Shown: positions 48,135 through 55,813 of the stretch, one piece after another
Layout of the letters: each line of letters begins with the position of its first letter
Numbering within the stretch: position 1 is the stretch's first letter
Assembly: GCF_014697025.1 (NCBI RefSeq)
Contig: NZ_JACJRC010000006.1
Location: 151,441-215,440 of the forward strand
Source: Alkalinema sp. FACHB-956
Lineage (GTDB): Bacteria; Cyanobacteriota; Cyanobacteriia; Leptolyngbyales; Leptolyngbyaceae
Length of the DNA: 64,000 nt
Direction of reading: 5' to 3'
Program-made: the position numbers and the translations under genes
Notes under the pieces: generated by a model
Database searches by the model: none
Seen by the model: the letters and a program-made list of their open reading frames with translations, nothing else
Told to the model about the DNA's origin: nothing

Positions 48135-49133
48135 ATGGCGAGTGTTTGCTGCCTGGGAGAAATTCTATTGGACTGCATTGCCGATCAAGCGGGTCTGCCC
48201 CTCGATCGGGTGGAATCCTGGACATCCTATCCCGGCGGGGCTCCGGCCAACGTTGCCTGCGCGTTAGTCAAATTAGGAACCCCGGCTGGATTTATTGGCT
48301 GTGTTGGACAGGATGATGCAGGCAGTCTTTTGGTTCAACTTTTAGATTCGATCGGGGTGGATACCACCGCTGTTCAGCGCCATGCAACTGCACCGACCCG
48401 ATCGGTGATGGTTGTACGTTCCCAGTCCGGAGATCGCCAATTCGCGGCCTTCCGAGACAACATTGACACCAGCACGTTTGCCGATGCGCAGTTAAATGCC
48501 ACGGCCATTCCCTTAGACTGGCTGACAACGGCTGATTATCTGGTGACTGGAACATTGGGCCTCGCAGAACCGAATAGTGCAGCGGCGATTATCCATGCGG
48601 TCGAAGCCATGCAGCAAGCTAACCGTCGGATTTTTGTTGATGTGAATTGGCGGCCTGTCTTTTGGAAGGATGACAGCTTTGCCCCCACCTTGATTGTAGA
48701 CTTGATCGATCGTGCGGATTACCTCAAGCTCACCGACGAGGAAGCGGACTGGCTATTGCAAACCCAGGATTTACAGGTGATTGCCGATCGCTTTCCCAAC
48801 TTGCAAGCCATTCTGATGACGGCGGGGGAAAAAGGGTGTACCTACTGGATTCGCGGCCATGCAGGACAGGTTCCCGCCTTTGCAATCGAGGTCATGGATA
48901 CCACGGGCGCAGGCGATAGTTTTACGGCAGGATTTCTGCATCAGCTTTGCCAACTGGGGGATGCGGTTTTGGATAATGCGGAGATCGCCCATCAGATGGT
49001 GGTCTACGCTTCCGCTGTGGGAGCCTTAACCACGACCCGTGCGGGGGCGATCGCGGCCCAACCTACCGCCGCAGAAGTCGATGCCTTTTTACACCTTACG
49101 GAACGTATGAACGGCCATGGCACAGGAGATTGA
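48135..49133 (+). CDS. PfkB-family carbohydrate kinase (fructokinase-like)
   Basis: A 332-residue sugar kinase of the ribokinase/PfkB family. The N-terminal region has CLGEILLDC and SYPGGAPANVACALVKLGT; the C-terminal signature is DTTGAGDSFTAGFL with the catalytic Asp. The strand MVVRSQSGDRQFAAFRDN fits fructokinase-type members. ATG 48135 is preferred over TTG 48129. Its 3' end overlaps the next gene by 17 bases, so they are probably translated as a coupled pair. Confidence 0.9.
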   Translation: MASVCCLGEILLDCIADQAGLPLDRVESWTSYPGGAPANVACALVKLGTPAGFIGCVGQDDAGSLLVQLLDSIGVDTTAVQRHATAPTRSVMVVRSQSGDRQFAAFRDNIDTSTFADAQLNATAIPLDWLTTADYLVTGTLGLAEPNSAAAIIHAVEAMQQANRRIFVDVNWRPVFWKDDSFAPTLIVDLIDRADYLKLTDEEADWLLQTQDLQVIADRFPNLQAILMTAGEKGCTYWIRGHAGQVPAFAIEVMDTTGAGDSFTAGFLHQLCQLGDAVLDNAEIAHQMVVYASAVGALTTTRAGAIAAQPTAAEVDAFLHLTERMNGHGTGD

Positions 49134-49797
49134 ACGGAAATTTCTCACCCGCAATGAAGGTTGGCGGGGCTTGGCGGAGGGGGTGCTGTATCGCCAAGGG
49201 TACCTCCGGAGTGAGCGGGGCCATGGGGTTCGGGTTCATACCATGGGAACCCCGGCCCGTACCAGTGGCTTTATTGCCATCACATCGGCCCCGGCAGAGT
49301 TACCGGAAGTGCGGGATGAATTTACCATTCCCATTCAGGATGCGATCGCGATGCTAGAGACCCTCTGCATCCACTCGCGCCAATGGGAGCAGGCAGGGAT
49401 CACCTACCGGGAGGGCTTTTTAAGCACGGAGGCTGATCATACAATTCGGTTTCGCCTTGCAGGCCACCGGGGATTCTTGACGATTAAAACCAAAACCGTT
49501 GGCTTGTCTCGGACGGAGTTTGAATTTGAAATTCCCAGCGATCGGGCGAAGGCACTCCTCGATCGAGTCTGTGAGCACCCCCAAATTGAAAAAATCCGCT
49601 ACAAAATTCCCCAAGGTGAGGTGATCTGGGAAGTGGATGAATTTCTGGCAGAAAACCAAGGGTTAATTTTGGCGGAAGTTGAATTGCAGGATGAAGCTCA
49701 GCAGGTTGTTCTTCCGGACTGGGTTGGGGCTGAAGTTTCCGGCGATCGGCGCTACTACAACTCCTACCTCGTCAAAAATCCCTTTACAACTTGGTAA
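49117..49797 (+). CDS. CYTH-domain phosphatase-type protein with an internal duplication
   Basis: A 226-residue protein of the CYTH family, which binds triphosphates (inorganic triphosphatase, thiamine-triphosphatase and adenylate cyclases). The normal landmarks are present: EIERKFL near the start, RFRLAG, FLTIKTKT, EFEFEIP, VIWEVDEF and LAEVEL. But a module of about 60 residues occurs twice: 24-84 (LYRQGYL ... MLETLC) and 97-152 (TYREGFL ... LLDRVC), so the protein is larger than typical. The first copy has lost the usual basic triphosphate-binding residues. The start overlaps the kinase by 17 bases. Confidence 0.82.
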   Translation: MAQEIERKFLTRNEGWRGLAEGVLYRQGYLRSERGHGVRVHTMGTPARTSGFIAITSAPAELPEVRDEFTIPIQDAIAMLETLCIHSRQWEQAGITYREGFLSTEADHTIRFRLAGHRGFLTIKTKTVGLSRTEFEFEIPSDRAKALLDRVCEHPQIEKIRYKIPQGEVIWEVDEFLAENQGLILAEVELQDEAQQVVLPDWVGAEVSGDRRYYNSYLVKNPFTTW

Positions 49798-49859
49798 AAG
49801 GGCAGGTAAAGGGTCAGCCAATCTTCCAGCTACAATCCGCCCCGTGCACTTGACCGATA

Positions 49860-50459
49860 TTAACTGGCCTGCCAAGCAATGTAGGGAAGGCGATCGGCCA
49901 CTTGACGGGTGCTGTCTGCCTGGGCGACCAGTTGTCCAGTCGCATCCCACTGGCCTGTGACAAACATTTGCCGAGGCCCGTCTCCCATCGAGATCGGTGC
50001 AACCAAATCTCCACAGGTTACTTGCATCGTCTCTAGATTCACCGTCAATGCCCTTTGCGGATCGGCTTGTAGTTGCGCTTGCAAGGTTTTTGCCACCTCT
50101 GGTGTTACCGTCACACAGGGAACCCCCAACGCAATACAGTTGCCAAAGAAGATTTCAGCAAAGCTCTCCCCGACGATCGCCTGAATGCCCCACTTGGAAA
50201 TTGCCTGCGGTGCGTGTTCCCGCGACGAACCACAACCGAAGTTGCCATTTACCACCAGAATGTTGGCTCCTTGGTACTGGGGTAAATCAAAGGGATGCTG
50301 CCTGTTTAACTGCGTCCGATCGTCTGCGAAGGCATGTTCCCCGAGGCCATCGAAGGTGACACATTTGAGAAATCGAGCCGGAATAATCCGATCGGTGTCC
50401 ACATCATTGCCCACCAACGGAACGCCTCGTCCCGTAACCGACTTCACTTCGCTGACCAT
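49860..50459 (-). CDS. leuD: 3-isopropylmalate dehydratase small subunit
   Basis: LeuD pairs with LeuC to form the isopropylmalate isomerase of leucine synthesis; the large subunit carries the Fe-S cluster and is not in this window. The sequence begins [20 protein letters not shown] and shows [27 protein letters not shown] and [12 protein letters not shown], all signatures of the family. The length of 199 residues is normal. ATG 50459 is preferred over 50474. An 18-bp tandem repeat lies just upstream. Confidence 0.95.
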   Translation of the reverse strand: MVSEVKSVTGRGVPLVGNDVDTDRIIPARFLKCVTFDGLGEHAFADDRTQLNRQHPFDLPQYQGANILVVNGNFGCGSSREHAPQAISKWGIQAIVGESFAEIFFGNCIALGVPCVTVTPEVAKTLQAQLQADPQRALTVNLETMQVTCGDLVAPISMGDGPRQMFVTGQWDATGQLVAQADSTRQVADRLPYIAWQAS

Positions 50460-50480
50460 AGCACCTCTCCGCAAACGTGA

Positions 50481-50516
50481 TTTAAACTCTCAGAAGTATT
50501 TAAACTCTCAGAAGTT
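50481..50516. repeat. 18-bp tandem repeat in the leuD leader
   Basis: Units at 50481-50498 and 50499-50516 differ at the last base. They sit 22-57 bases upstream of the leuD start on the minus strand. Confidence 0.9.
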
Positions 50517-50621
50517 CTAGTATATCGGCTCACGGGACTGGCTGAAACGCTGCCTTCCTACTCAAGGAGACGCCAAAATTTGGTAGAGTGAAGGGCGTTT
50601 TCTGGGGGGAATCGATCGGCC

Positions 50622-51854
50622 ATGGCCTCTGTTGCACTGGGATTTATCACACTGGGATTGGTCACACTGGGATTGGTCACACTGGGTTCTGTCCCACTGG
50701 AAACACTCGTCGTGTTAGGACTACAGGCAATTTTATTGCTTCTGATTTTAGGATCGATTGTTTTCTATCTTGCTTGCATTGCAGTTACCTGGAACTTCTT
50801 TCGCAAAGCTGCGAGTAATAGTTCTCACCATGTCGATTCCGTTGCTAATCAAGTTTCTATTTTAGTTCCCATTTGTGGCTTAGATGCCGGAGCCTGGGAG
50901 AATTGGACTTCCCTTTGTCATCAACAGTGCGATCGCTACGAAATTCTGTTCGGCGCAGTTGACTCCGATGATCCCGCAGTTCCGTTACTTTACGAATTAC
51001 AAAAACACTATCCCGATCGCGTGCGCATCTTCACTGGACTCACCCCCCGAGGTGTCAATCACAAAGACAGCACCCTCAGCTATCTCCTCGAACAAGCCCA
51101 ATACGATTGGCTGATTCTGGCAGACAGCGACATTCAGGTGGCTCCAGACTATATCCAAACTGTGATTTCGCCTTTAATCAACGGCCAGATTGGCATGATT
51201 ACCTGTGCCTTTATTGCCCGATCGCCGCAACACTTAGGTTCAGCGATCGCCTCCCTGGGCCGTTGCTGTGACTTTATTCCCAGTGCCCTGATTGCCCGCG
51301 CCATGGATGGCGGCCTGCGGTTCGCGATCGGGATGACCATGGCCCTCCACCGATCGACGCTGGAAGCAGCGGGCGGACTACACCTTAACCGAATTGGTTC
51401 CGACTACAACTTGGGCAAACGGGTCGCAGCAGCAGGCTATCGCGTGGAACTCTCCCACTTGATTATGGAATCCGATACTGGCAACGAACCTTTGCAGGCG
51501 GTTTACCAACGAGAGCTGCGGTGGTCACGGACAATTCGCTTCAATCGCGGTAATATTTATTACACAATTGCTTTTTGTTACGGAATCGTTTACTGTATCC
51601 CACTCCTACTATTGTCGGGATCACCCCATTGGGGGATAATAGTGAGCATCGCTACACTCATTTTGCGCTATGGACAAGCTGCAATTGCGATGTTATCCAT
51701 GGGAGCCCCCAGGCTATTGCCTTGGCTGTGGGTTTTGCCCTTACGAGATTGTATGAGCTTCGGCATCTGGTTGGCTGGCTGCTTTGGCCAGCAGGTCTTT
51801 TGGCGAGGTCGTAAGTTACAAATTCGGAAGGACGGCTTAATTAGTGAACTCTAA
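50622..51854 (+). CDS. HpnI/ceramide-glucosyltransferase-like membrane glycosyltransferase
   Basis: A 410-residue family-2/21 transferase. An N-terminal membrane segment (about 27-58) precedes a GT domain with VSILVPICGLD, GAVDSDDP, the metal-binding ADSDIQV, GTG-like IGSDYNLGKRVAAAGYRVEL and the QRELRWSR (QxxRW) motif. Two more membrane segments follow. This is the layout of ceramide glucosyltransferases and hopanoid HpnI proteins; the acceptor is inferred. A 15-bp tandem repeat at 50648-50692 lies in the N-terminal region (ITLGLVTLGLVTLG). Confidence 0.85.
   Translation: MASVALGFITLGLVTLGLVTLGSVPLETLVVLGLQAILLLLILGSIVFYLACIAVTWNFFRKAASNSSHHVDSVANQVSILVPICGLDAGAWENWTSLCHQQCDRYEILFGAVDSDDPAVPLLYELQKHYPDRVRIFTGLTPRGVNHKDSTLSYLLEQAQYDWLILADSDIQVAPDYIQTVISPLINGQIGMITCAFIARSPQHLGSAIASLGRCCDFIPSALIARAMDGGLRFAIGMTMALHRSTLEAAGGLHLNRIGSDYNLGKRVAAAGYRVELSHLIMESDTGNEPLQAVYQRELRWSRTIRFNRGNIYYTIAFCYGIVYCIPLLLLSGSPHWGIIVSIATLILRYGQAAIAMLSMGAPRLLPWLWVLPLRDCMSFGIWLAGCFGQQVFWRGRKLQIRKDGLISEL
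50648..50692. repeat. 15-bp in-frame tandem repeat at the glycosyltransferase N-terminus
   Basis: Two identical units (50648-50662 and 50663-50677) and one diverged unit (50678-50692). The length keeps the frame. Confidence 0.9.
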
Positions 51855-52498
51855 TTCTGGTCTGTTTAAATCCTGGCCTGCCTAAATTCTGGCCTGTTTA
51901 AATCCTGATTTACGCAGCTCCGGGGCTTACTGAGTTTTGCAGCTTGGTTTGAAGGAGCTTGGTTTTAAATTGTAACAATATCCTATTAATACACTATTTA
52001 ATACACTATAGGTTGAGGATTAAAATTAGATTCAAACACCGCTAGTGTTTTCAATCTTTCTTTGACCAAACCTAAAGTTGGCGGCAGTCTTGATTAGACT
52101 CAAAATTATTCTGTAAATTAATAAAATATCTACGGAAAACTAGGTTGTTCTTTCTAATACAGACAAAAAGTTTAAAAAAACATTAAAATATAATTTAGAT
52201 ACATCTCTATATCTATTTAGTAATCTTTGTTTGTCACCGTCCCTAAAACGTTTGTGATAAAAACTAGATTTTCAAGCGGATATTGCTCACTGGAAAGTTG
52301 AAATGGCTTCGTTGAGCGATATTCAGCTGCACAGCATCCCCATGGCATCGCTGCGATTTGACATTCGCCCAGATGGATGTTGCAGGACCTTTGTTTATTG
52401 TTAGTGAATTAGATTAGTAAACCTACGGGGTTCAACCCCTCAGATACATTTTGTCCCTCCCCTTATACAATCCAACCTAGAGTATGGAGGCTTTGCCC
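51855..52498. other. AT-rich intergenic region with 16-bp repeats
   Basis: The first part (51854-51901) has three 16-bp units of an ATTCTGGCCTGTTTAA-type sequence and a fourth partial. The next ~500 bases are very AT-rich with no protein-like ORF. The 3' end has GGAGG at 52486 just upstream of the next start. No tRNA or small-RNA signature is visible. Confidence 0.5.
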
Positions 52499-52939
52499 AT
52501 GACAGCATTTTTGTCGATGCCTCGCAGTGTCTATGTTCAGCAGGGCAATCTACTGGATGCCTTAATTTTCCTGTCCAGAACCCTCACCCGGATGGAAATT
52601 CATCATGTTGTAACTGGTGCTGCGGCCCTCGCACTCTACGGCTATAGCCAGCGGGTGCAGATGATTGATCTTTTGGTCACGCCTGACGGCTTACAACGGA
52701 TTCAGAAGATCTTGCTCAATCAGCGACTGACGATCGTTGATGTAGATTCCCATCTCTTTTGGGATATTCGCACTGGATACAGCATCAAGCTTCATGTTGT
52801 TGAGGAGTGCTCCAATTACCATTCACGACTGCTCCACAACATGGAAGTAGTGACTTTGGACGAAGTGCCAACGTTACCTCTGGAACTCTTACTCAAACAA
52901 CGTATCAAGTGCAAAATTTGTAGCCTAACCGCTGCTTAA
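52499..52939 (+). CDS. Nucleotidyltransferase-like protein with altered active site
   Basis: A 146-residue protein resembling small nucleotidyltransferase-fold proteins: GAAALALYGYSQRVQMIDLLV looks like the GG/GS-x(n)-DxD region of MNT/AbiEii-type enzymes, but the first of the paired Asp residues is a Met. A following VDVDSHLFWDIRTGYSIKLHVV is a possible second motif. The start is ATG 52499, with GGAGG 8 bases upstream. There is no partner toxin or antitoxin of the known NTase systems next to it. Confidence 0.5.
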   Translation: MTAFLSMPRSVYVQQGNLLDALIFLSRTLTRMEIHHVVTGAAALALYGYSQRVQMIDLLVTPDGLQRIQKILLNQRLTIVDVDSHLFWDIRTGYSIKLHVVEECSNYHSRLLHNMEVVTLDEVPTLPLELLLKQRIKCKICSLTAA

Positions 52940-52941
52940 GC

Positions 52942-52988
52942 TAGGTTGAGAGAACCCACTTTAGGTTGAGAAAACCTACTTTAGGTTG
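52942..52988. repeat. 20-bp tandem repeat, two copies plus a partial
   Basis: Units at 52942-52961 and 52962-52981 differ at two bases, and TAGGTTG follows. It begins directly after the stop of the nucleotidyltransferase-like gene. Confidence 0.9.
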
Positions 52989-53185
52989 TTCAGATCAATG
53001 AGCTCATGGAGATCAAAAGGAACTTTGAGTTGAATGGATTTATCATATCAAAAATCCACAAGTTGCAGAGAAGAAGTTATCAATCTGCAACTTAAGCGTG
53101 AAAGCTCCCCAATTTAACAAAAGTTAAGTCGTAACTTGGAGCCTATGGGGGTGGTCTTCCATCTAGCCCCATCGGATGGGAGAGG

Positions 53186-54205
53186 TTACTGGGTTTCTGC
53201 TACGCGGTCAAAGGTTTGTAGCAGATAGTGGGGCCGCCGCAAGGTAATCAGATAGCCGACATAAATGAGTAGTGCAGAGAAAATCACGATCGGTAGACAA
53301 AAGGGTAAATAAAAGGCATGGCGACGATCGCGCTGCACCATTTTGCTGACTCGGTCTCGGAAAATTGCTAACTTTCCCCGATCGCCAATGGTCGGATCCT
53401 CGGCATGGGTGAGTGTAGGGTTCTGCTGACCTTGTGGCGATTTTGGCATCGGTGATTTTGGCGTCTTGGCTAATAAACGCTTTTGCCAATACAAATCGTG
53501 CCCAATCAGCAGAAATCGCCAGAAGAAGTGGTTCCAGCCATTGGGCGGGGCATGGAGCGATCGGGCTTGGGGTTGTCGCCAAATCTGATGGCCTGCCGCC
53601 AACAAATTTTGGGCATGGAGGACACAATTGCCTCGGTAGAGCGGTAAATCGGTCGGAATGGGATTTTGCAGGAGAAACGATCGGCGAAATGCGACGTTAT
53701 TTAGAAAGTATTGGGAAGTTGGTTGTAGGTCTGATTCCCCTGAATATTGGGGAAAAATGTAGGTGAGAGCCATGGCTGTACCATAGAGGCCAACCCCGTT
53801 GGTTGTGGTTTCTCCGGCCACGACTTGCACGTCTGGCTGACGAAAACTCTGGAGCAATGTGCGTAACCAATGGCGATCGTAAATACAATCGGAATCATAG
53901 TAAACGACGATGTCCCCCGTCGCCCACTCTGCCCCCAGCATCTTGGCCGCATAGTATTCGGTCTGTGGCGGTGCGGTTTTTACCAATAACCAAGGGTGCT
54001 GCTGTTGCAGGCTTTCCAATAATTCCGGGGGCGTATCTCCGCTGTCGATCAGTAAGACTTCATTGGCCAAGCTGGGGGAAGGCTGCTGGGCTGCGAGGGA
54101 TGCCAAGGACTTCATTAAACCCTGTGGGTCAGCCGTGGCCAAATTTTCCGTTTCCAAGATCATCGAAAACGTGGGCCAATCCTCAGCTTTTGTACTGCCA
54201 TTCAT
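53186..54205 (-). CDS. Family 2 glycosyltransferase
   Basis: A 339-residue GT2-type enzyme with a typical N-terminal NEVLLIDSGDTPP, AAKMLGAEWATGDIVVYYDSDC (DSD metal-binding motif), VVAGETTTNG, and one or two C-terminal membrane segments (about 290-315). The C-terminal third has a Pro/Lys linker and a Trp/His-rich stretch. The substrate cannot be named. It lies 138 bases from the permease gene on the same strand. Confidence 0.85.
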   Translation of the reverse strand: MNGSTKAEDWPTFSMILETENLATADPQGLMKSLASLAAQQPSPSLANEVLLIDSGDTPPELLESLQQQHPWLLVKTAPPQTEYYAAKMLGAEWATGDIVVYYDSDCIYDRHWLRTLLQSFRQPDVQVVAGETTTNGVGLYGTAMALTYIFPQYSGESDLQPTSQYFLNNVAFRRSFLLQNPIPTDLPLYRGNCVLHAQNLLAAGHQIWRQPQARSLHAPPNGWNHFFWRFLLIGHDLYWQKRLLAKTPKSPMPKSPQGQQNPTLTHAEDPTIGDRGKLAIFRDRVSKMVQRDRRHAFYLPFCLPIVIFSALLIYVGYLITLRRPHYLLQTFDRVAETQ

Positions 54206-54343
54206 CGCCGATCACTCCTCTACCTACACTTGCACATGTGCAACCACAGAAGTAGTTTCCCACAAAATTCTCGTTGATGGATAACCGGCTTATCGCTATG
54301 TAGATATATAGTGTTTTGCTTTTCCCAGCCCGATCTGAGCGCG

Positions 54344-55678
54344 TCACCATCCGAGGCTTAATGTATCAATCAGGATGGCAGGCAGGAGTTGTTGGACGCA
54401 TTGTCTCAGGAAAATGATTCCTGCAATTCCCATCATGGCAATCAGGGTCGCAGTTCCCCCCGGAACGAGGGGTGGTACAGAGAGCGATCGCTGCTTCCAG
54501 GCCATTACCGCCGGTAAAATTCCCCCCAAAACGGAAATGCTGAACGTTCCGGTATAGTCCAAGGCGGTTAGGAAAATGCCAGGATTAAAGGTTGAAATGC
54601 CCAAGGAAGGAAACAACACTAGGGAATATAGAGAAAGTCGTTGTTTAGAATCATGGGTGCGAATCTGGAAAGCATCCTGAAAGAAGTCAATTAATCCATA
54701 GACAAATCCAATAAAGGACGTAACGATCGCAAATTCTGAAAAGATAGCAACCATGACTCCTAGGACATTACCAGAACTGCCCTCTCGCAATAGTTTTAAG
54801 GGATCAAAATGACCTTGGATATCGTGGATATGCAATCGAATGTCCGGTGAAAGGCTACAGAGGATGACCGCGTTCCACAACAGGAACATCAGGAGGGGAA
54901 GACCCGAGCCTACGACGATTGCGCGCTTGATTTTTTGTACATCTCCTTCCAGTTGGGTGGTAATGACGGGGATGACGTTGTGAAAAAACAATGCCACCAA
55001 CATTACTGAAATGGCGGGGGGCAGGGCTGTCCAATCCTGGAAAATCGCTTGTTCAATCTGGACTTGACCGATCGCTAGGATGAGTAATCCCAGAAACGAC
55101 ATCACCACGATCGCGACTAAACCGTTATTGAAGCGTTCGATTAACTGCGATCGTCCCCAATACAGAATGCCTCCGAAGAGTCCCGTAAACAGAGCCGTCC
55201 CGACCCAGGGAATTGCGGCTAGGTGGGTCGCCATGGTTGCCACAGGGGGGATGGGAATGAATGCACTCAATTTCGCGATCGCGGATAATAAAATCTCACC
55301 ACCCTGGGCAATGTAAGCCACGAGTAGCGCATAGTGCAGAAATAAGTAAGCTGCCCCTGCTAACCGTGATCCCCCTTTGCCCAGTGTCAATTCAATCATG
55401 GACAAAAAGCCTAGGGTTGGCACCCCCGATTGGCGCATCATGTGCAAGTTGACTTCCGCAATGAGCAGCCCCGAAACGACGGCATACAGCCATGCCAACA
55501 GCAGCGCGATCGTAGAAGGAATGACCCCGGCAGGCAAGGTTACGGATGGGAGGGCCAAAATCCCAGCTCCGATCGTGGTGCCTGCCACTAAGGCGGTGGC
55601 TCCCAAAACGCTGCCGGGTTGGTGGTGCAATCGGCCTTCAGTCAGCTCTAAATTGGAAAATAAACGGGTTTGGGCCAT
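54344..55678 (-). CDS. Aromatic amino acid/proton permease-type transporter
   Basis: A 444-residue transporter of the HAAAP (aromatic amino acid permease) group with 11 transmembrane segments. Recognisable parts are ATALVAGTTIGAGILALPSVTLPAGVIPS at the first helix, and SEFAIVTSFIGFVYGLIDFFQD. ATG 55678 is preferred over 55687 because it starts MAQTRLFSNLEL. Substrate choice within the family is not clear. Confidence 0.85.
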   Translation of the reverse strand: MAQTRLFSNLELTEGRLHHQPGSVLGATALVAGTTIGAGILALPSVTLPAGVIPSTIALLLAWLYAVVSGLLIAEVNLHMMRQSGVPTLGFLSMIELTLGKGGSRLAGAAYLFLHYALLVAYIAQGGEILLSAIAKLSAFIPIPPVATMATHLAAIPWVGTALFTGLFGGILYWGRSQLIERFNNGLVAIVVMSFLGLLILAIGQVQIEQAIFQDWTALPPAISVMLVALFFHNVIPVITTQLEGDVQKIKRAIVVGSGLPLLMFLLWNAVILCSLSPDIRLHIHDIQGHFDPLKLLREGSSGNVLGVMVAIFSEFAIVTSFIGFVYGLIDFFQDAFQIRTHDSKQRLSLYSLVLFPSLGISTFNPGIFLTALDYTGTFSISVLGGILPAVMAWKQRSLSVPPLVPGGTATLIAMMGIAGIIFLRQCVQQLLPAILIDTLSLGW

Positions 55679-55813
55679 GTAAATCAACGGGAATGGGGAC
55701 TCAAAGGGGACTACTGTGGTTATGTTTTAGTTGTTTTTAAGCTTTTGCTTCTTGTCTTCTGGGGGTATTTCTAGGAATCATTACAACAAGCATCGTTTTT
55801 TCCCTGTCCTATT

